Shown here piece after piece: positions 20,293-30,744 of a DNA stretch of 64,000 nucleotides (positions are counted from its first letter, which is position 1; every line of letters begins with the position of its first letter). The notes below the pieces were generated by a model. That model saw nothing but the letters and a program-made list of their open reading frames with translations, was not told where the DNA came from and ran no database searches. The DNA comes from Budvicia diplopodorum (lineage in GTDB: Bacteria > Pseudomonadota > Gammaproteobacteria > Enterobacterales > Enterobacteriaceae), in assembly GCF_009800925.1 (NCBI RefSeq), contig NZ_WOYF01000012.1:45250-109249 (forward strand), written 5' to 3'. Made by a program: the position numbers and the translations under genes.

Positions 20293-21807
20293 TTATTCAG
20301 CAAACGCCGCTTTGTTACCGGCCGCCTCTTTAAGCCATTGCTCTATGCGCTGTTTCTGAACTTCATTTAGCCACATGCCTAACTTTGTCCGGCGCCAGAT
20401 AACGTCGTCTAACTCAACGGCCCATTCGTTAACGCTCAGATACTTCAGTTCGGCTTCGTACAGGTCATGGCCAAAATTCTCGCCTAAGTCAGACAGGCTG
20501 GTTTTATTTTCCAGTAAAATCTCGGTGTGGGAGCCATAAGTATGCGCATAGCGGATCGCCAGTCCATCGGGTAACCAAGCGTATTTTCGACGCAGCTGTG
20601 CCACGTAGCTATTACGATCGGTTCCCATATCCCCGCCGGGAAGAATGCCGTTCTTGGTCCAAGCTGGGCCAATACCCGGATAATAGTGGGCCAGTTTCTC
20701 AATCGCATGCTCGGCCAGCTTACGATAAGTGGTCAGCTTACCGCCAAACACTGATAACAATGGCGCTTCGCCAGCTTCATCGGCGACTTCCAGCGTATAG
20801 TCACGGGTTACGGCCTGAGCGGCATCTGATTCATCATCGCACAGTGGACGAACGCCTGAGTAGGTCCAGACGATGTCATCTTTACTCAACTGCTTTTTGA
20901 AGTGGTCATTATATACCTTCAGCAAATAGCTAATCTCATTCTCGTCAATCTTCACATCGAGAGGATCGCCATGATATTCCACATCAGTGGTACCGATAAT
21001 CGAGAAGTCGCCTAACCATGGGATAACGAACACAATACGGTTATCTTCATTTTGTAAAATGTAGGCCTGTGACTCGCTGTGTGCTTTAGGTACAACAATA
21101 TGGCTTCCTTTAATCAGGCGAATACCGCGCGGTGATTTAAGCTGCAGGCCTTGGTCAAAGAATTGTTTAACCCACGGGCCAGTGGCGTTAACCAAGCCCT
21201 TCGCTCGCCAAGTCTGCGTTTTACCAGCTATTTCATCATAGGCTTCAACAACCCAAATCCCCTCTTCACGCCACGCCCGGGTCACATTGGTTCTGGTACG
21301 AACTTCACCGCCGTGTTTAACTACTTCCTGAGCGTTCAGTACCACCAAACGCGCATCATCAACCCAGCAATCGGAATATTCAAATCCACGGGTCAGTTGA
21401 GGTTTTAACACTGACCCTGAGCCAAACTTCAAGCCGTTACTGGCCGGCAGGCTGGTGCGTTTGCCTAAGTGGTCATAGAGGAACAGTCCGGCACGAATCA
21501 TCCACGCCGGGCGTAGATGAGGCTGATGAGGTAAACGAAAACGCATCGGAAAGGCAATGTGGGGAGCCAGCTTTAGCAACACTTCGCGTTCAGCCAGCGC
21601 TTCGCTAACTAAGCGAAATTCATAGTGCTCTAAATAGCGTAATCCCCCGTGGATAAGCTTAGAGCTAGCGGACGAAGTGGCACAGGCTAGATCGCGTGCT
21701 TCCAGCATCAAAACGGAAAGCCCACGGCCAGCGGCATCTGCAGCTATACCAGCCCCATTAATACCACCGCCGATAACAATTAAGTCTTTGGTTTCCATTC
21801 TAGCCAC
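20293..21807 (-). CDS. glpD: Aerobic glycerol-3-phosphate dehydrogenase
   Basis: FAD enzyme of 504 residues, peripheral on the inner membrane, that oxidises sn-glycerol 3-phosphate to dihydroxyacetone phosphate and feeds electrons to ubiquinone. The N-terminal Rossmann motif GGGINGAGIAADAAGRG and the SSASSKLIHGGLRYLEHYEF signature are intact, as is YSGVRPLCDD. A GlpR-operator-like palindrome and a CRP-like site lie upstream. It is collinear with glpR, glpG and glpE, whereas in E. coli, as I recall, glpD faces away from glpEGR. Confidence 0.97.
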   Translation of the reverse strand: MARMETKDLIVIGGGINGAGIAADAAGRGLSVLMLEARDLACATSSASSKLIHGGLRYLEHYEFRLVSEALAEREVLLKLAPHIAFPMRFRLPHQPHLRPAWMIRAGLFLYDHLGKRTSLPASNGLKFGSGSVLKPQLTRGFEYSDCWVDDARLVVLNAQEVVKHGGEVRTRTNVTRAWREEGIWVVEAYDEIAGKTQTWRAKGLVNATGPWVKQFFDQGLQLKSPRGIRLIKGSHIVVPKAHSESQAYILQNEDNRIVFVIPWLGDFSIIGTTDVEYHGDPLDVKIDENEISYLLKVYNDHFKKQLSKDDIVWTYSGVRPLCDDESDAAQAVTRDYTLEVADEAGEAPLLSVFGGKLTTYRKLAEHAIEKLAHYYPGIGPAWTKNGILPGGDMGTDRNSYVAQLRRKYAWLPDGLAIRYAHTYGSHTEILLENKTSLSDLGENFGHDLYEAELKYLSVNEWAVELDDVIWRRTKLGMWLNEVQKQRIEQWLKEAAGNKAAFAE

Positions 21808-21832
21808 CTCATTATGCTCGTAAGAACTTAAA

Positions 21833-21850
21833 ATGTTCGATTTCGAGCAT
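21833..21850. promoter_or_regulatory. GlpR operator upstream of glpD
   Basis: ATGTTCGATTTCGAGCAT is a near-perfect palindrome and fits the GlpR consensus (ATGTTCG-W-TA-W-CGAACAT) at nearly all positions. It is 25 bp before the glpD start. A poorer copy (ATGCTCG...) sits at about 21813-21828. Confidence 0.8.
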
Positions 21851-21907
21851 AATTGTAGACAAAAAAGGTCAGTTTAGCCAGCAATTAACCAAATAAAAAC
21901 ATTTTCG

Positions 21908-21923
21908 CGTGATCCGGGTAACA
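21908..21923. promoter_or_regulatory. CRP-like site upstream of glpD
   Basis: CGTGA-TCCGGG-TAACA matches TGTGA-N6-TCACA at 8 of 10 defined positions, about 100 bp before glpD. CRP control of glpD is established in E. coli. The site itself is a visual match only. Confidence 0.45.
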
Positions 21924-22085
21924 TTTAATCCACAGTGTTATAAAGGTTAATTTAGCGGAAACGATCTGTGTGGGACAATAAGAGGGAGATATACAGTGGA
22001 AAAATATAAATAAAGGCCGGACAGTGAGGAAAGTTACCCGCGCTGTCCGTTTATCAGTAAGAAATCAAAAGCGATATGGGCAGAA

Positions 22086-22847
22086 TCAGCAAAGCTCTAG
22101 CTTCACATCATACTGTTTAATCATATTCATTACGCTGGCCGGTGGTTCTGCATCGGTAAACAGGTAATCGATTAATCCCATATTACCTAAGTTAACCATG
22201 GCATTGCGGCCGAACTTGGAGTGGTCGGTAACCAGCATCACGCTGCGGGAGTTTTCGATAATCGCACGCTTAGTCCGCACTTCATGATAATCAAACTCCA
22301 GCAGGCAGCCATCCATATCAATACCGCTGATGCCGAGAATGCCATAATCAAGACGGAACTGAGAAATGAAATCCAGCGTGGCTTCGCCAATAATTCCACC
22401 ATCGCGGGAGCGAACTTCACCGCCAGCAAGGATCAGCCGGAAGTCCTCTTTGCCCGTTAGCAACGTAGCCACATTCAGATTGTTAGTCACCACGCGTAAA
22501 TTTTTGTGGTTCAGTAGCGCATGGGCAACGGCTTCCGGCGTAGTACCAATATCGATGAATAACGTTGCTCCATCAGGAATATGGCTGGCAACGCGCTCAG
22601 CAATGCGCGCTTTCTCATCATGCCACATCACTTTACGATCGTGGTAAGCAGCGTTAACTGCGGAGCTAGACGGCAAAGCGGCTCCGCCGTGGTGGCGTTG
22701 GATCTTATTTTGCTCAGCCAGTTCGTTTAAATCACGGCGAATAGTCTGTGGACTCACGCCAAAATGCTCGACCAGCTCTTCAGTACTGACATAACCATGC
22801 TTGCGCACTAAATCAATAATTGACTCATGTCGTTGAGTTTGTTTCAC
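22086..22847 (-). CDS. glpR: Glycerol-3-phosphate regulon repressor GlpR
   Basis: DeoR-family repressor of 253 residues. The N-terminal helix-turn-helix (YVSTEELVEHFGVSPQTIRRDLNEL) is followed by a sugar-phosphate sensor domain containing FIDIGTTPEAVA and GGEVRSRDGGIIGE. Glycerol 3-phosphate is the known inducer. It lies 39 bp after glpG, consistent with a glpE/glpG-glpR transcript, and 278 bp ahead of glpD, where a GlpR-type operator is seen. Confidence 0.96.
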   Translation of the reverse strand: MKQTQRHESIIDLVRKHGYVSTEELVEHFGVSPQTIRRDLNELAEQNKIQRHHGGAALPSSSAVNAAYHDRKVMWHDEKARIAERVASHIPDGATLFIDIGTTPEAVAHALLNHKNLRVVTNNLNVATLLTGKEDFRLILAGGEVRSRDGGIIGEATLDFISQFRLDYGILGISGIDMDGCLLEFDYHEVRTKRAIIENSRSVMLVTDHSKFGRNAMVNLGNMGLIDYLFTDAEPPASVMNMIKQYDVKLELC

Positions 22848-22886
22848 TTCGAGACCCTAAAACGCGAAATCCTGACGCGCCCCTTA

Positions 22887-23729
22887 TTATTGTTTATTAA
22901 GCCTTTTTGAAGACCGAGTATCCCACCATGCCAAGGCAAGACCAACAACTAACCCAGCAATATGAGCCGCATTCGCTACCGACACACCAAACATATCAAA
23001 GTAGCCTACGGCTAGCCACGCTAATGCAAAGATCATTAATGAACGTTGCATATAAACACCACGCTCGGGTGCACGTTCACCCGATAGCCAGCAATATCCC
23101 ATTAGCGCATATACAACGCCAGAAAGACCACCAAATAGGCTACCGCTAAACGCAGCCTGTCCGTACCCTGAAAGTATCGCTGACAGTACCGTAATCTCTA
23201 ATAGTTTACCCGTACCTAATCGTTTCTCCAGCGGGCCGCCAAGGTACCACCACCACACTAGATTGAAGAGAATGTGCATTAGCGAAAAGTGTAAAAATGC
23301 ATGGCTAACCCAACGCCATATCTGAATATATTGGCCGCTGTTGGCAGGATAGGCAAGCAGGTCAAATAGGGTATCATCACCAAATAGCTGCATTAATCCG
23401 TAAACAGCCACGCATATAACGATGATGATTAACGTTAGTGGCCCAGCCTGAGAACGCAGGCTGGCGAAGGTATACTCGCGCCGGTAGGCAATATTGGCAT
23501 TTGAGCTGCCGGCCTCCCAGCTAGCGGCCAAATAGCGGGGGTCATTGGGATTATCAATGAACTGCTGTAGTTCACGACGAACCGTTTGCTCCGATAATTC
23601 ATCGGCCAGCCATAGCTCTACCTGATTGTTCTGATGCCGAACTTCAATATCAATATGTAACGTAGCCATATAATCCACAAAGGCTTGGGCCATACGGGGA
23701 TTAGAGAAAGCAATTAATCGAAGCATCAA
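22887..23729 (-). CDS. glpG: Rhomboid intramembrane serine protease GlpG
   Basis: Inner-membrane rhomboid protease of 280 residues. A cytoplasmic N-terminal domain (about 1-80) precedes six membrane segments. The catalytic pair is visible: Ser203 in [12 protein letters not shown] and His256 in [26 protein letters not shown], including the conserved His and Asn, is intact. Two Met codons start the frame. The second would give the same N-terminus length as E. coli GlpG. It is separated from glpE by an unusually long 276 bp. Confidence 0.95.
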   Translation of the reverse strand: MMLRLIAFSNPRMAQAFVDYMATLHIDIEVRHQNNQVELWLADELSEQTVRRELQQFIDNPNDPRYLAASWEAGSSNANIAYRREYTFASLRSQAGPLTLIIIVICVAVYGLMQLFGDDTLFDLLAYPANSGQYIQIWRWVSHAFLHFSLMHILFNLVWWWYLGGPLEKRLGTGKLLEITVLSAILSGYGQAAFSGSLFGGLSGVVYALMGYCWLSGERAPERGVYMQRSLMIFALAWLAVGYFDMFGVSVANAAHIAGLVVGLALAWWDTRSSKRLNKQ

Positions 23730-24005
23730 AACTCACTTAAAGATTAACAAAATGATATAGATAAAAAGGCGTCATCACGAATGTATCACTACATTGAAAA
23801 TTCAACAATCTGCTAATCGTTAACTAAAATAACGCGCGTCCATAATCTACCACAATCATAAATCGAGTATCTGAAGGATGTTAAATTGATTGGGAAAATT
23901 ATGGTCACTAAGCCAGATAAAATAGAGGATTGGTACATTGCGCCCCAAATAGTAAAGCGATCATTACCTGTCGCACGGTTAGAACATACGGCCACGGTGA
24001 TTGAT

Positions 24006-24329
24006 TTAAGATTTAGCAACGTCCTGAGGATAATGGCGTAGCCAAGACTCAAAACCGCCTTCAACGCTGTAGACCTGCTCAAACCCCTGATGCACTAAAT
24101 ATTGGGCGGCACCCCGGCTACTGATACCGTGATAGCACATCACAAAAATCGGATGCTCAAGCGCAGCCTCCTGCATAAACCCATGCAGATTGGCATCCGT
24201 CAGGTGAATAGCTTCCGGCACGTGCCCCGACTGAAAGCTCATTGCATCGCGGATATCAACCAGCGTTGCGTCACCCTGTTGTAACCGAACATAAGCCTCA
24301 CTGACGCTAATTGTTTCAAACTGATCCAT
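24006..24329 (-). CDS. glpE: Thiosulfate sulfurtransferase GlpE
   Basis: Single-domain rhodanese of 107 residues that transfers sulfane sulfur from thiosulfate to thiophilic acceptors. The active-site cysteine is C65 in MCYHGISSRGAAQYL, and VDIRDAMSFQSGHVPEAIHL is the rhodanese CH2A-like region. A 10-codon upstream extension exists, but MDQFETISV equals the E. coli N-terminus, so I start there. It heads the glpE-glpG-glpR order. Confidence 0.95.
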   Translation of the reverse strand: MDQFETISVSEAYVRLQQGDATLVDIRDAMSFQSGHVPEAIHLTDANLHGFMQEAALEHPIFVMCYHGISSRGAAQYLVHQGFEQVYSVEGGFESWLRHYPQDVAKS

Positions 24330-24454
24330 AACGACCCTATAACCTATAAAAACACTCAACTATTATAGCCATAATTTCTTTTCCGGCACACCTGATTCAT
24401 CCACCAGCGCATAAACGCATTCCCAAGGTGAAAACAGGCCAATATTCATAATGC

Positions 24455-24485
24455 AAAACGCCTGATGGAATACATCAGGCGTTTT
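24455..24485 (-). terminator. rpoH terminator
   Basis: A perfect 13-bp stem (24455-24467 and 24473-24485) with a 5-base loop. Read on the minus strand it ends in TTTT, 31 bp after the rpoH stop. Confidence 0.85.
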
Positions 24486-24515
24486 AAAATTAACTAAACG
24501 GTTTATTTAAGCATG

Positions 24516-25373
24516 CTAGGCTTCAATCGCCATGCGCAGTTTCTTCATTGCATTTTTTTCGAGCTGGCGAACTCGTTCGGCAGAAACGCCGTAGTTATCG
24601 GCCAGTTCCTGCAACGTTGCCTTGGAATCATCATCGCTTAACCAGCGGGCGCGGATAATATGCTGGCTACGCTCATCCAGCTCGCTCAACGCGTTAGTCA
24701 GTTTGTCTGCCGCATCGTTGTCCCAGTTCTCTTCTTCAATGCTTTCGGCAAAGTCAGATGATTTATCTTCAAGGAACAGGGCCGGAGCAACAACGCTGCT
24801 TTCGCTATCGTCATCAGCGCTGATATCAAAAGCCATATCCTGAGCCGCCATGCGTGACTCCATTTCAAGCACGTCTTTACTTGAGACGCCCAGCTCTTTG
24901 GCAACTAACTCAACTTCATCTTGATTAAACCAGCCTAAACGCTGTTTAGATTTACGCAGATTGAAGAACAGCTTGCGCTGAGCCTTAGTGGTTGCGACTT
25001 TAACAATACGCCAGTTACGCAGCACATATTCATGAATTTCGGCTTTAATCCAGTGAACCGCAAAGGAGACCAGACGAACCCCAACTTCGGGGTTAAAGCG
25101 GCGCACCGCCTTCATCAAACCAATGTTACCTTCCTGAATTAAATCAGCCTGCGGTAAACCATAGCCAGAATAGTTACGAGCGACGTGAATAACAAAGCGC
25201 AAATGGGAGAGGATCAGCTTCTTCGCTGCCGCCAAATCGCCGTTATAATGCAGCCGTTCAGCCAGGTCTTTCTCTTCATCCGCCGTTAACATTGGATAGG
25301 TATTGGCAGCCCTGATATAGGCCTCCAGGCTACCTTGAGGAACCAGAGCTAAAGTTTGCATTTCTGTAGTCAT
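24516..25373 (-). CDS. rpoH: Heat shock sigma factor RpoH (sigma-32)
   Basis: Sigma-70-family factor of 285 residues directing RNA polymerase to heat-shock promoters. Region 2 ([34 protein letters not shown]), the RpoH box ([17 protein letters not shown]) and the region 4 helix-turn-helix ([20 protein letters not shown]) are intact. It is a monocistronic gene downstream of ftsX with 267 bp between, enough for the several promoters known in E. coli. The family is also controlled by a 5' mRNA thermosensor, which I did not try to fold. Confidence 0.97.
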   Translation of the reverse strand: MTTEMQTLALVPQGSLEAYIRAANTYPMLTADEEKDLAERLHYNGDLAAAKKLILSHLRFVIHVARNYSGYGLPQADLIQEGNIGLMKAVRRFNPEVGVRLVSFAVHWIKAEIHEYVLRNWRIVKVATTKAQRKLFFNLRKSKQRLGWFNQDEVELVAKELGVSSKDVLEMESRMAAQDMAFDISADDDSESSVVAPALFLEDKSSDFAESIEEENWDNDAADKLTNALSELDERSQHIIRARWLSDDDSKATLQELADNYGVSAERVRQLEKNAMKKLRMAIEA

Positions 25374-25640
25374 TCAAACCCTCTCATTATGAAACAGATA
25401 AAGTTATGTGTTTTAGAACTGTTTTAGCCAGACCGTTTTCGCTGACCAAAAGATAAAGGATTAATGCGATTACTATTACTTATTCGTCAATGAGACCCTA
25501 AATCTACCTACAAGTTCGTATCTGAATCAAATTATTCACAGTAATTATCGTCGGATGCTGCACCAGTTTATTACCGCACTGCGATAGTATTTTAACGCAG
25601 CAATCCACATATTCAAGACCTTCAGTATACCAAAATTAAA

Positions 25641-26613
25641 CTACCTTGGTGTAAATTGGCGTAAATGTCTTACCGTGGCTAACCAGGCTGCGATCCAGCC
25701 GATCATGGCTGAAATCACCAGCACCAGCAGGCTCTCGTCCCAGCTTAACCCGGTGATGGAAAACAGAGTACCAAATACTTTGGCTGTTTCAGTGACGGAG
25801 GCATCGAGCCGCCAGACTAAAGCCTGCGACATAATCAATGACAATACGGCACCCAATACTCCAAGCAACAGCCCGCCGTTCAGGAAAGGGCGTAAAATAA
25901 AGCCATCGGTCGCACCGATCAGCTTCATGATGCTAATGGTTTCCCGGCGGCTAAAAATATTCAGCCGGACACTATTGCCAATCACCAGAAAGACCGCAAT
26001 CACCATCAGCACCGCAATGGTGGCTGAAATATTGCCCACCAGTTTAGTCAGGGCGGAAAGCCGTGAAAACCAGCTATCATCGGTTTTTACATCGCTGATA
26101 CCCTGAATATTACGGATAGCTTCCCGTAGCGCGATGAGCTTATCGGAGCCAAGAAAATCGGCCTTAGGCGTGACAATAGCCAATGCCGGTAACGGATTGT
26201 CGTTTAACATATCCAGCGCACTACCAAATCCGGACCACTCACGAAATTCGCTCAGGGCGTTATCCCGGGAGATATAATTCACCGTCTCCACGCCGTCTAA
26301 TATCTTAAGTTGATCGACGAGCGCAATAGCGCCTTCGTCGCTGACCTTTTTATCGATATAAACCGTCACCTGCGGCGTCGGATACCATTCAGAGGCCGCA
26401 TGGTTCACGTTTTTCCATACTAGATAACACAGGCTGGGCAACGTGATTGAAATAGCAATAACCATCACCGTCAAAAAGGTGGCCAGCGGCTGGCGCATCA
26501 TATCGAGAAGGGTATTATTCCAGGCATAGCGCCATTGTTCACGCCATCCTCCGGTAGAGCGTACGGCTTTCGATGGTTTTGGCTTACCGCTTGGCGCGTT
26601 GGTTTTGGGGTTT

Positions 26614-26624
<11 letters not shown>
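25641..26624 (-). CDS. ftsX: Cell division protein FtsX
   Basis: Membrane subunit (327 residues) of the FtsEX complex, which activates septal murein hydrolysis through EnvC. A basic, proline-rich cytoplasmic N-terminus (about 1-40) is shorter than in E. coli. TM1 is near residues 45-68 ([24 protein letters not shown]). A periplasmic domain follows, then three more membrane segments at the C-terminus ([51 protein letters not shown]). It overlaps the ftsE stop by 11 bp. Confidence 0.96.
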
Positions 26625-27285
<661 letters not shown>

Positions 27286-27289
27286 CGTT

Positions 27290-28732
27290 TTAATCCTCTC
27301 GGGCAAAAAGTGCTTCTATAAAGTCATCGGCTTTGAAAGGGCGTAAATCTTCAATCCCTTCACCCACCCCGATATAGCGGATCGGAATACCAAACTGGTC
27401 AGCAACCGAGAAAATCACGCCACCCTTTGCCGTTCCGTCGAGCTTAGTCAATGCGATACCGGTTACCCCGATGGCTTCATTAAACAGTTTAGTCTGGCTA
27501 ATGGCGTTCTGGCCGGTGCTGGCATCGATAGTCAGCATAATTTCATGGGGTGCGTTTTCATCGAGCTTTTTCATCACCCTAACGATTTTCTTCAGTTCTT
27601 CCATCAGATGGGACTTATTCTGTAACCGGCCAGCGGTATCAGCGATAAGTACATCAACACCGCGTGAATGCGCGGCCTGAATAGCGTCAAAAATTACCGA
27701 GGCAGAATCAGCGCCGGTATGTTGAGCAATCACGGGGATCTTATTGCGCTGCCCCCAAACCTGAAGCTGCTCAACGGCGGCCGCGCGGAAAGTATCTCCG
27801 GCGGCCAACATAACTGATTTACCTTCTGCCTGAAACTGACGGGCTAGTTTACCAATGGTGGTTGTTTTGCCCACGCCGTTAACGCCAACCATCAGGATAA
27901 CGAACGGTTTATGCCCGGTCACATCAAGCGGAACATCAACCTTGGCTAAAATTTCGCCCATCTCTTCTTTCAGTTTGCCGTATAGTGCCTCTGCATCTTT
28001 CAGGTCTTTGCGCGTGGCGTGCTGGGTCAGGGAGGCGATAATTTTACTGGTGGTACCAACGCCAACGTCGGCTATCAATAGCTGCTCTTCTAGCTCTTCA
28101 AACAGTTCGTCATCGATACGTTTGCCGAGAAATAGGCCGATAAAGCCTGAGCCCAGATTTTCTTTAGTTCTTAGCAAACTTCGCTTTAAGCGAGCAAAAA
28201 AGCCTTCTTTAGTCGGACGATCCTGCTCATGCTGCTCGCCGAACTCAAACTCGTCATGTTCGTCTTGCGATTCAGCAGAATTTAGCGCCAACGCGGTTTC
28301 AACGTCAGACTCTAACTCAGCCTCATCAATATCGGGCTCATCGACAATATCAATATCGTCATATGCCGCTTTTGCGTTCTCAACCCGTGCGGTTTCAACT
28401 TCATCATCAGACGCCGTAACGGCACCAGTCTCATTAATCTGACCACCGGTATTGATAACCTGAAAAGCTGCTGCGTGGGGTTCCACCAGCGGCGTTAGCG
28501 GATCGTCATAGGTTTCGGGTGGTGCACCTGATTCGGCGGTTTGCTCCAGATTTAATTCAGCAGTGACCTCAGCAACGCGCTCGTCTTCAACGGGTTGAAT
28601 TTCATCGTTTACGGTTTGCCCTTCGCTGAGCTGCTCTGCATCTTGTTGTAATTCTTCGTTTTGCTTAAGCTCATCGTCCTGACGACCCAGACCTAACCAA
28701 GAAAAAAAACCGCGTTTTTTATCTTTTGTCAT
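27290..28732 (-). CDS. ftsY: Signal recognition particle receptor FtsY
   Basis: SRP-receptor GTPase of 480 residues. The N-terminal A domain (to about residue 180) is extremely acidic and low in complexity, as in E. coli, after a basic amphipathic start (MTKDKKRGFFSWLGLG). The NG domain follows, with G1 GVNGVGKTTTIGKLA, G3 DTAGRLQNK, G4 TKLDGTAKGG and the closing GVGEGIEDLRPF. It targets ribosome-nascent-chain complexes to SecYEG. It is the first gene of the ftsYEX operon. Confidence 0.97.
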   Translation of the reverse strand: MTKDKKRGFFSWLGLGRQDDELKQNEELQQDAEQLSEGQTVNDEIQPVEDERVAEVTAELNLEQTAESGAPPETYDDPLTPLVEPHAAAFQVINTGGQINETGAVTASDDEVETARVENAKAAYDDIDIVDEPDIDEAELESDVETALALNSAESQDEHDEFEFGEQHEQDRPTKEGFFARLKRSLLRTKENLGSGFIGLFLGKRIDDELFEELEEQLLIADVGVGTTSKIIASLTQHATRKDLKDAEALYGKLKEEMGEILAKVDVPLDVTGHKPFVILMVGVNGVGKTTTIGKLARQFQAEGKSVMLAAGDTFRAAAVEQLQVWGQRNKIPVIAQHTGADSASVIFDAIQAAHSRGVDVLIADTAGRLQNKSHLMEELKKIVRVMKKLDENAPHEIMLTIDASTGQNAISQTKLFNEAIGVTGIALTKLDGTAKGGVIFSVADQFGIPIRYIGVGEGIEDLRPFKADDFIEALFARED

Positions 28733-29151
28733 GTTGTAAAAACAACCTCCACCCTAGTATTACGCACGCTGTAGCGGCTTGAAGTCTAACACCCATCAAG
28801 TAAAGATAGATATTAAAGACCTATAATTCACCCAATGAACGAATATCAATGACTCATATCTGCCCGTTGGGTCATTTTAACATCCAACAGATTAAAATCA
28901 TTCAATCTAGGCCCATTCAAATGATATATATGAAAAATAATTAGCAGCAAGCCAACGTAGCCAATATTCATGCGGCTTCAGCCAAGAAAAGGATAAGCTT
29001 AAAACTCACACGGATAGCACTCTACGGTACCTATAATTTGTCCATTAACCCGAGTCTATCGGCAATACTCAATAAAGCGCATTCTCAAATATTGAGCCTC
29101 TGGCTATAATGGCGCTTATCTTCTATCGGCCATTGGTAAATAACACAGCGT
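28733..29151. other. ftsY-rsmD divergent intergenic region
   Basis: This 419-bp AT-rich spacer carries the two divergent promoters. I see the rsmD promoter candidate at 29082-29110 but no RNA gene, repeat or additional reading frame I would defend. Confidence 0.5.
29082..29110 (+). promoter_or_regulatory. Candidate sigma-70 promoter of rsmD
   Basis: A perfect -10 TATAAT (29105-29110) has a fair -35 TTCTCA (29082-29087) at 17-bp spacing, 41 bp before the rsmD start. Confidence 0.55.
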
Positions 29152-29754
29152 ATGCGCAACAAACCACAACAACAAAAAGCTGGCCAGATTAGAATTATCG
29201 GTGGTCTGTGGCGAGGGAGAAAACTCCCGGTTCCCGACAGCCCGGGGCTACGCCCCACTACCGATAGAGTTCGGGAAACGCTATTTAACTGGATTGCTCC
29301 CGTATTGCATGAAGCTCGCTGTCTGGATTGCTTTGCCGGCAGCGGTGCGCTAGGTTTCGAAGCGCTCTCTCGCTATGCGGCGAAAGCGGTGTTAGTTGAG
29401 TCGGAAAAGCTGATTGCTCAGCAGCTTCAGAAAAATCTGGCACAGTTAAACTCAGATAAAGGCCAGATTGTTAATGCGAATGCATTAAACTGGCTGGCTC
29501 AGGCCGGAACTCCGTTTGACGTCGTATTTCTTGATCCGCCGTTTCGCTGTAATTTATTACCGGAAACCTTTCGGTTACTTGAGCAACAGGGCTGGCTAGC
29601 TGATGAGGCATGGATCTATGTCGAAACAGAAATAGAGCATTCTGCGATTAATACGCCGCTTAGCTGGCATCTTCATCGGGAAAAAACGGCCGGGCAGGTA
29701 TCATACCGGCTTTACCATCGTCAGATAAAAAAGCAGGAACAGGAAAATGATTAA
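29152..29754 (+). CDS. rsmD: 16S rRNA (guanine966-N2)-methyltransferase
   Basis: Rossmann-fold SAM methyltransferase of 200 residues acting on G966 of 16S rRNA in the assembled 30S subunit. Motif I is CLDCFAGSGALGFEALSR, and the N2-guanine catalytic motif is DVVFLDPPFR (DPPF type). RIIGGLWRGRKL and RPTTDRVRETLFNW are characteristic of RsmD. It is divergent from ftsY, as in E. coli, and its 3' end overlaps yhhL by 8 bp. Confidence 0.95.
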   Translation: MRNKPQQQKAGQIRIIGGLWRGRKLPVPDSPGLRPTTDRVRETLFNWIAPVLHEARCLDCFAGSGALGFEALSRYAAKAVLVESEKLIAQQLQKNLAQLNSDKGQIVNANALNWLAQAGTPFDVVFLDPPFRCNLLPETFRLLEQQGWLADEAWIYVETEIEHSAINTPLSWHLHREKTAGQVSYRLYHRQIKKQEQEND

Positions 29755-30022
29755 AACAGTATTGATTAATCTGGGTCGGCTTCTGATGCTTGGCGTTTGG
29801 GCTATCTTATTATTTAATCTGTTTCACCCGTTTCCTAGCCCGCTAAAATATTTTATGCATGTTGCGATGGTCTTTATGTTCTTCATGCATGGGCTACAGT
29901 TGATCATGTTGAAAACGACCCTGCCTAAGGACGGCGAAAAATTGGGCGGATGGCAAGAATTCCGCATTTTTGTATTTGGCGTCTTTGAACTCTTGGCTTG
30001 GCAACAAAAGCAAAAACCATAA
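29747..30022 (+). CDS. yhhL: DUF1145 membrane protein YhhL
   Basis: Small inner-membrane protein of 91 residues with two or three hydrophobic segments (about 8-25, 31-58). KTTLPKDGEKLGGWQEFRIFVFGVFELLAW is the conserved end of this family. Function unknown. The start overlaps the rsmD stop by 8 bp, so translation is coupled. Confidence 0.88.
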   Translation: MIKTVLINLGRLLMLGVWAILLFNLFHPFPSPLKYFMHVAMVFMFFMHGLQLIMLKTTLPKDGEKLGGWQEFRIFVFGVFELLAWQQKQKP

Positions 30023-30065
30023 TCTCAGGTATTTTTGTTATAACGCCGCCAAGTGAGGATAACCT

Positions 30066-30692
30066 ATGAGTTGGCCTTTTTTAGCAGTGATCTTTTCTGG
30101 CTGGATATATATTGATGCGGCCTATCGCGGCCCTCAGTGGCAGAGCTGGGTTTTCAAACCCATTACCATGCTGTTACTGCTGCTATGGGCTTGGCAAACG
30201 CCAGAAATGACCACCTTTAGCTATCTGATTCTGGTTGGTCTGCTGGCTAGCCTGAGTGCCGATATTATTCAGATGCTGCCAACAGAGCGTATGTTGCATA
30301 CCGTTGGAGCACTGTTTATCTCTCACCTGCTCTACACGCTGTATTTTGCTAATCCGCTGAAGCTGAGCTTCTACTGGCCACCAATCGCCATATTATTTGC
30401 CGTCGGTGTCGTAGTGGTGCTACTGATGTGGAATCAGTTAGAGGATATGCGCTGGCCAATAGCAACCTACTTTGCTATGACATTATTGATGGTATGGGTT
30501 GCGGCTGAAAGTTATCTTACTCAGCCTGGAGATATGAGCTTTAGCCAGTTGGCGGGGAGCCTGTTGCTGCTGATTACCAATATTATCTGGCTAATTAACC
30601 GTTATCGAACCTCATTCAAAGCCGCTAACGGTATTATCGCCGCCTGCTACTTCCTCGGGCACTTTATGATCGTTCGGTCATTACATATTTAA
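30066..30692 (+). CDS. yhhN: YhhN-family membrane protein
   Basis: Polytopic inner-membrane protein of 208 residues with about seven or eight hydrophobic helices. It resembles E. coli YhhN throughout (AYRGPQWQSWVFKPITMLLLL near the start, AACYFLGHFMIVRS near the end). The family also includes TMEM86 lysoplasmalogenases in animals, but activity in bacteria is not established. It follows yhhL by 43 bp, with AGTGAGGAT as ribosome binding site. Confidence 0.9.
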   Translation: MSWPFLAVIFSGWIYIDAAYRGPQWQSWVFKPITMLLLLLWAWQTPEMTTFSYLILVGLLASLSADIIQMLPTERMLHTVGALFISHLLYTLYFANPLKLSFYWPPIAILFAVGVVVVLLMWNQLEDMRWPIATYFAMTLLMVWVAAESYLTQPGDMSFSQLAGSLLLLITNIIWLINRYRTSFKAANGIIAACYFLGHFMIVRSLHI

Positions 30693-30706
30693 ACTGCGCC
30701 AGCCGC

Positions 30707-30738
30707 TATTTCGCATCATATATGCACGGTGCGAAATA
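30707..30738. terminator. Hairpin between yhhN and tusA
   Basis: A 9-bp inverted repeat (30707-30715 and 30730-30738) with a 14-base loop lies between two convergent genes. There is no T-run, so its strength as a terminator is doubtful. Confidence 0.4.
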
Positions 30739-30744
30739 CCAAGA

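Noticed and set aside
23813..24082. 89-codon minus-strand frame across the glpG-glpE gap
   Set aside because: It overlaps the 3' end of glpE in another frame, has no ribosome site, and has no recognisable sequence.
27855..28442. 195-codon plus-strand frame antisense to ftsY
   Set aside because: It is the Ser-rich shadow of the acidic low-complexity A domain of FtsY.
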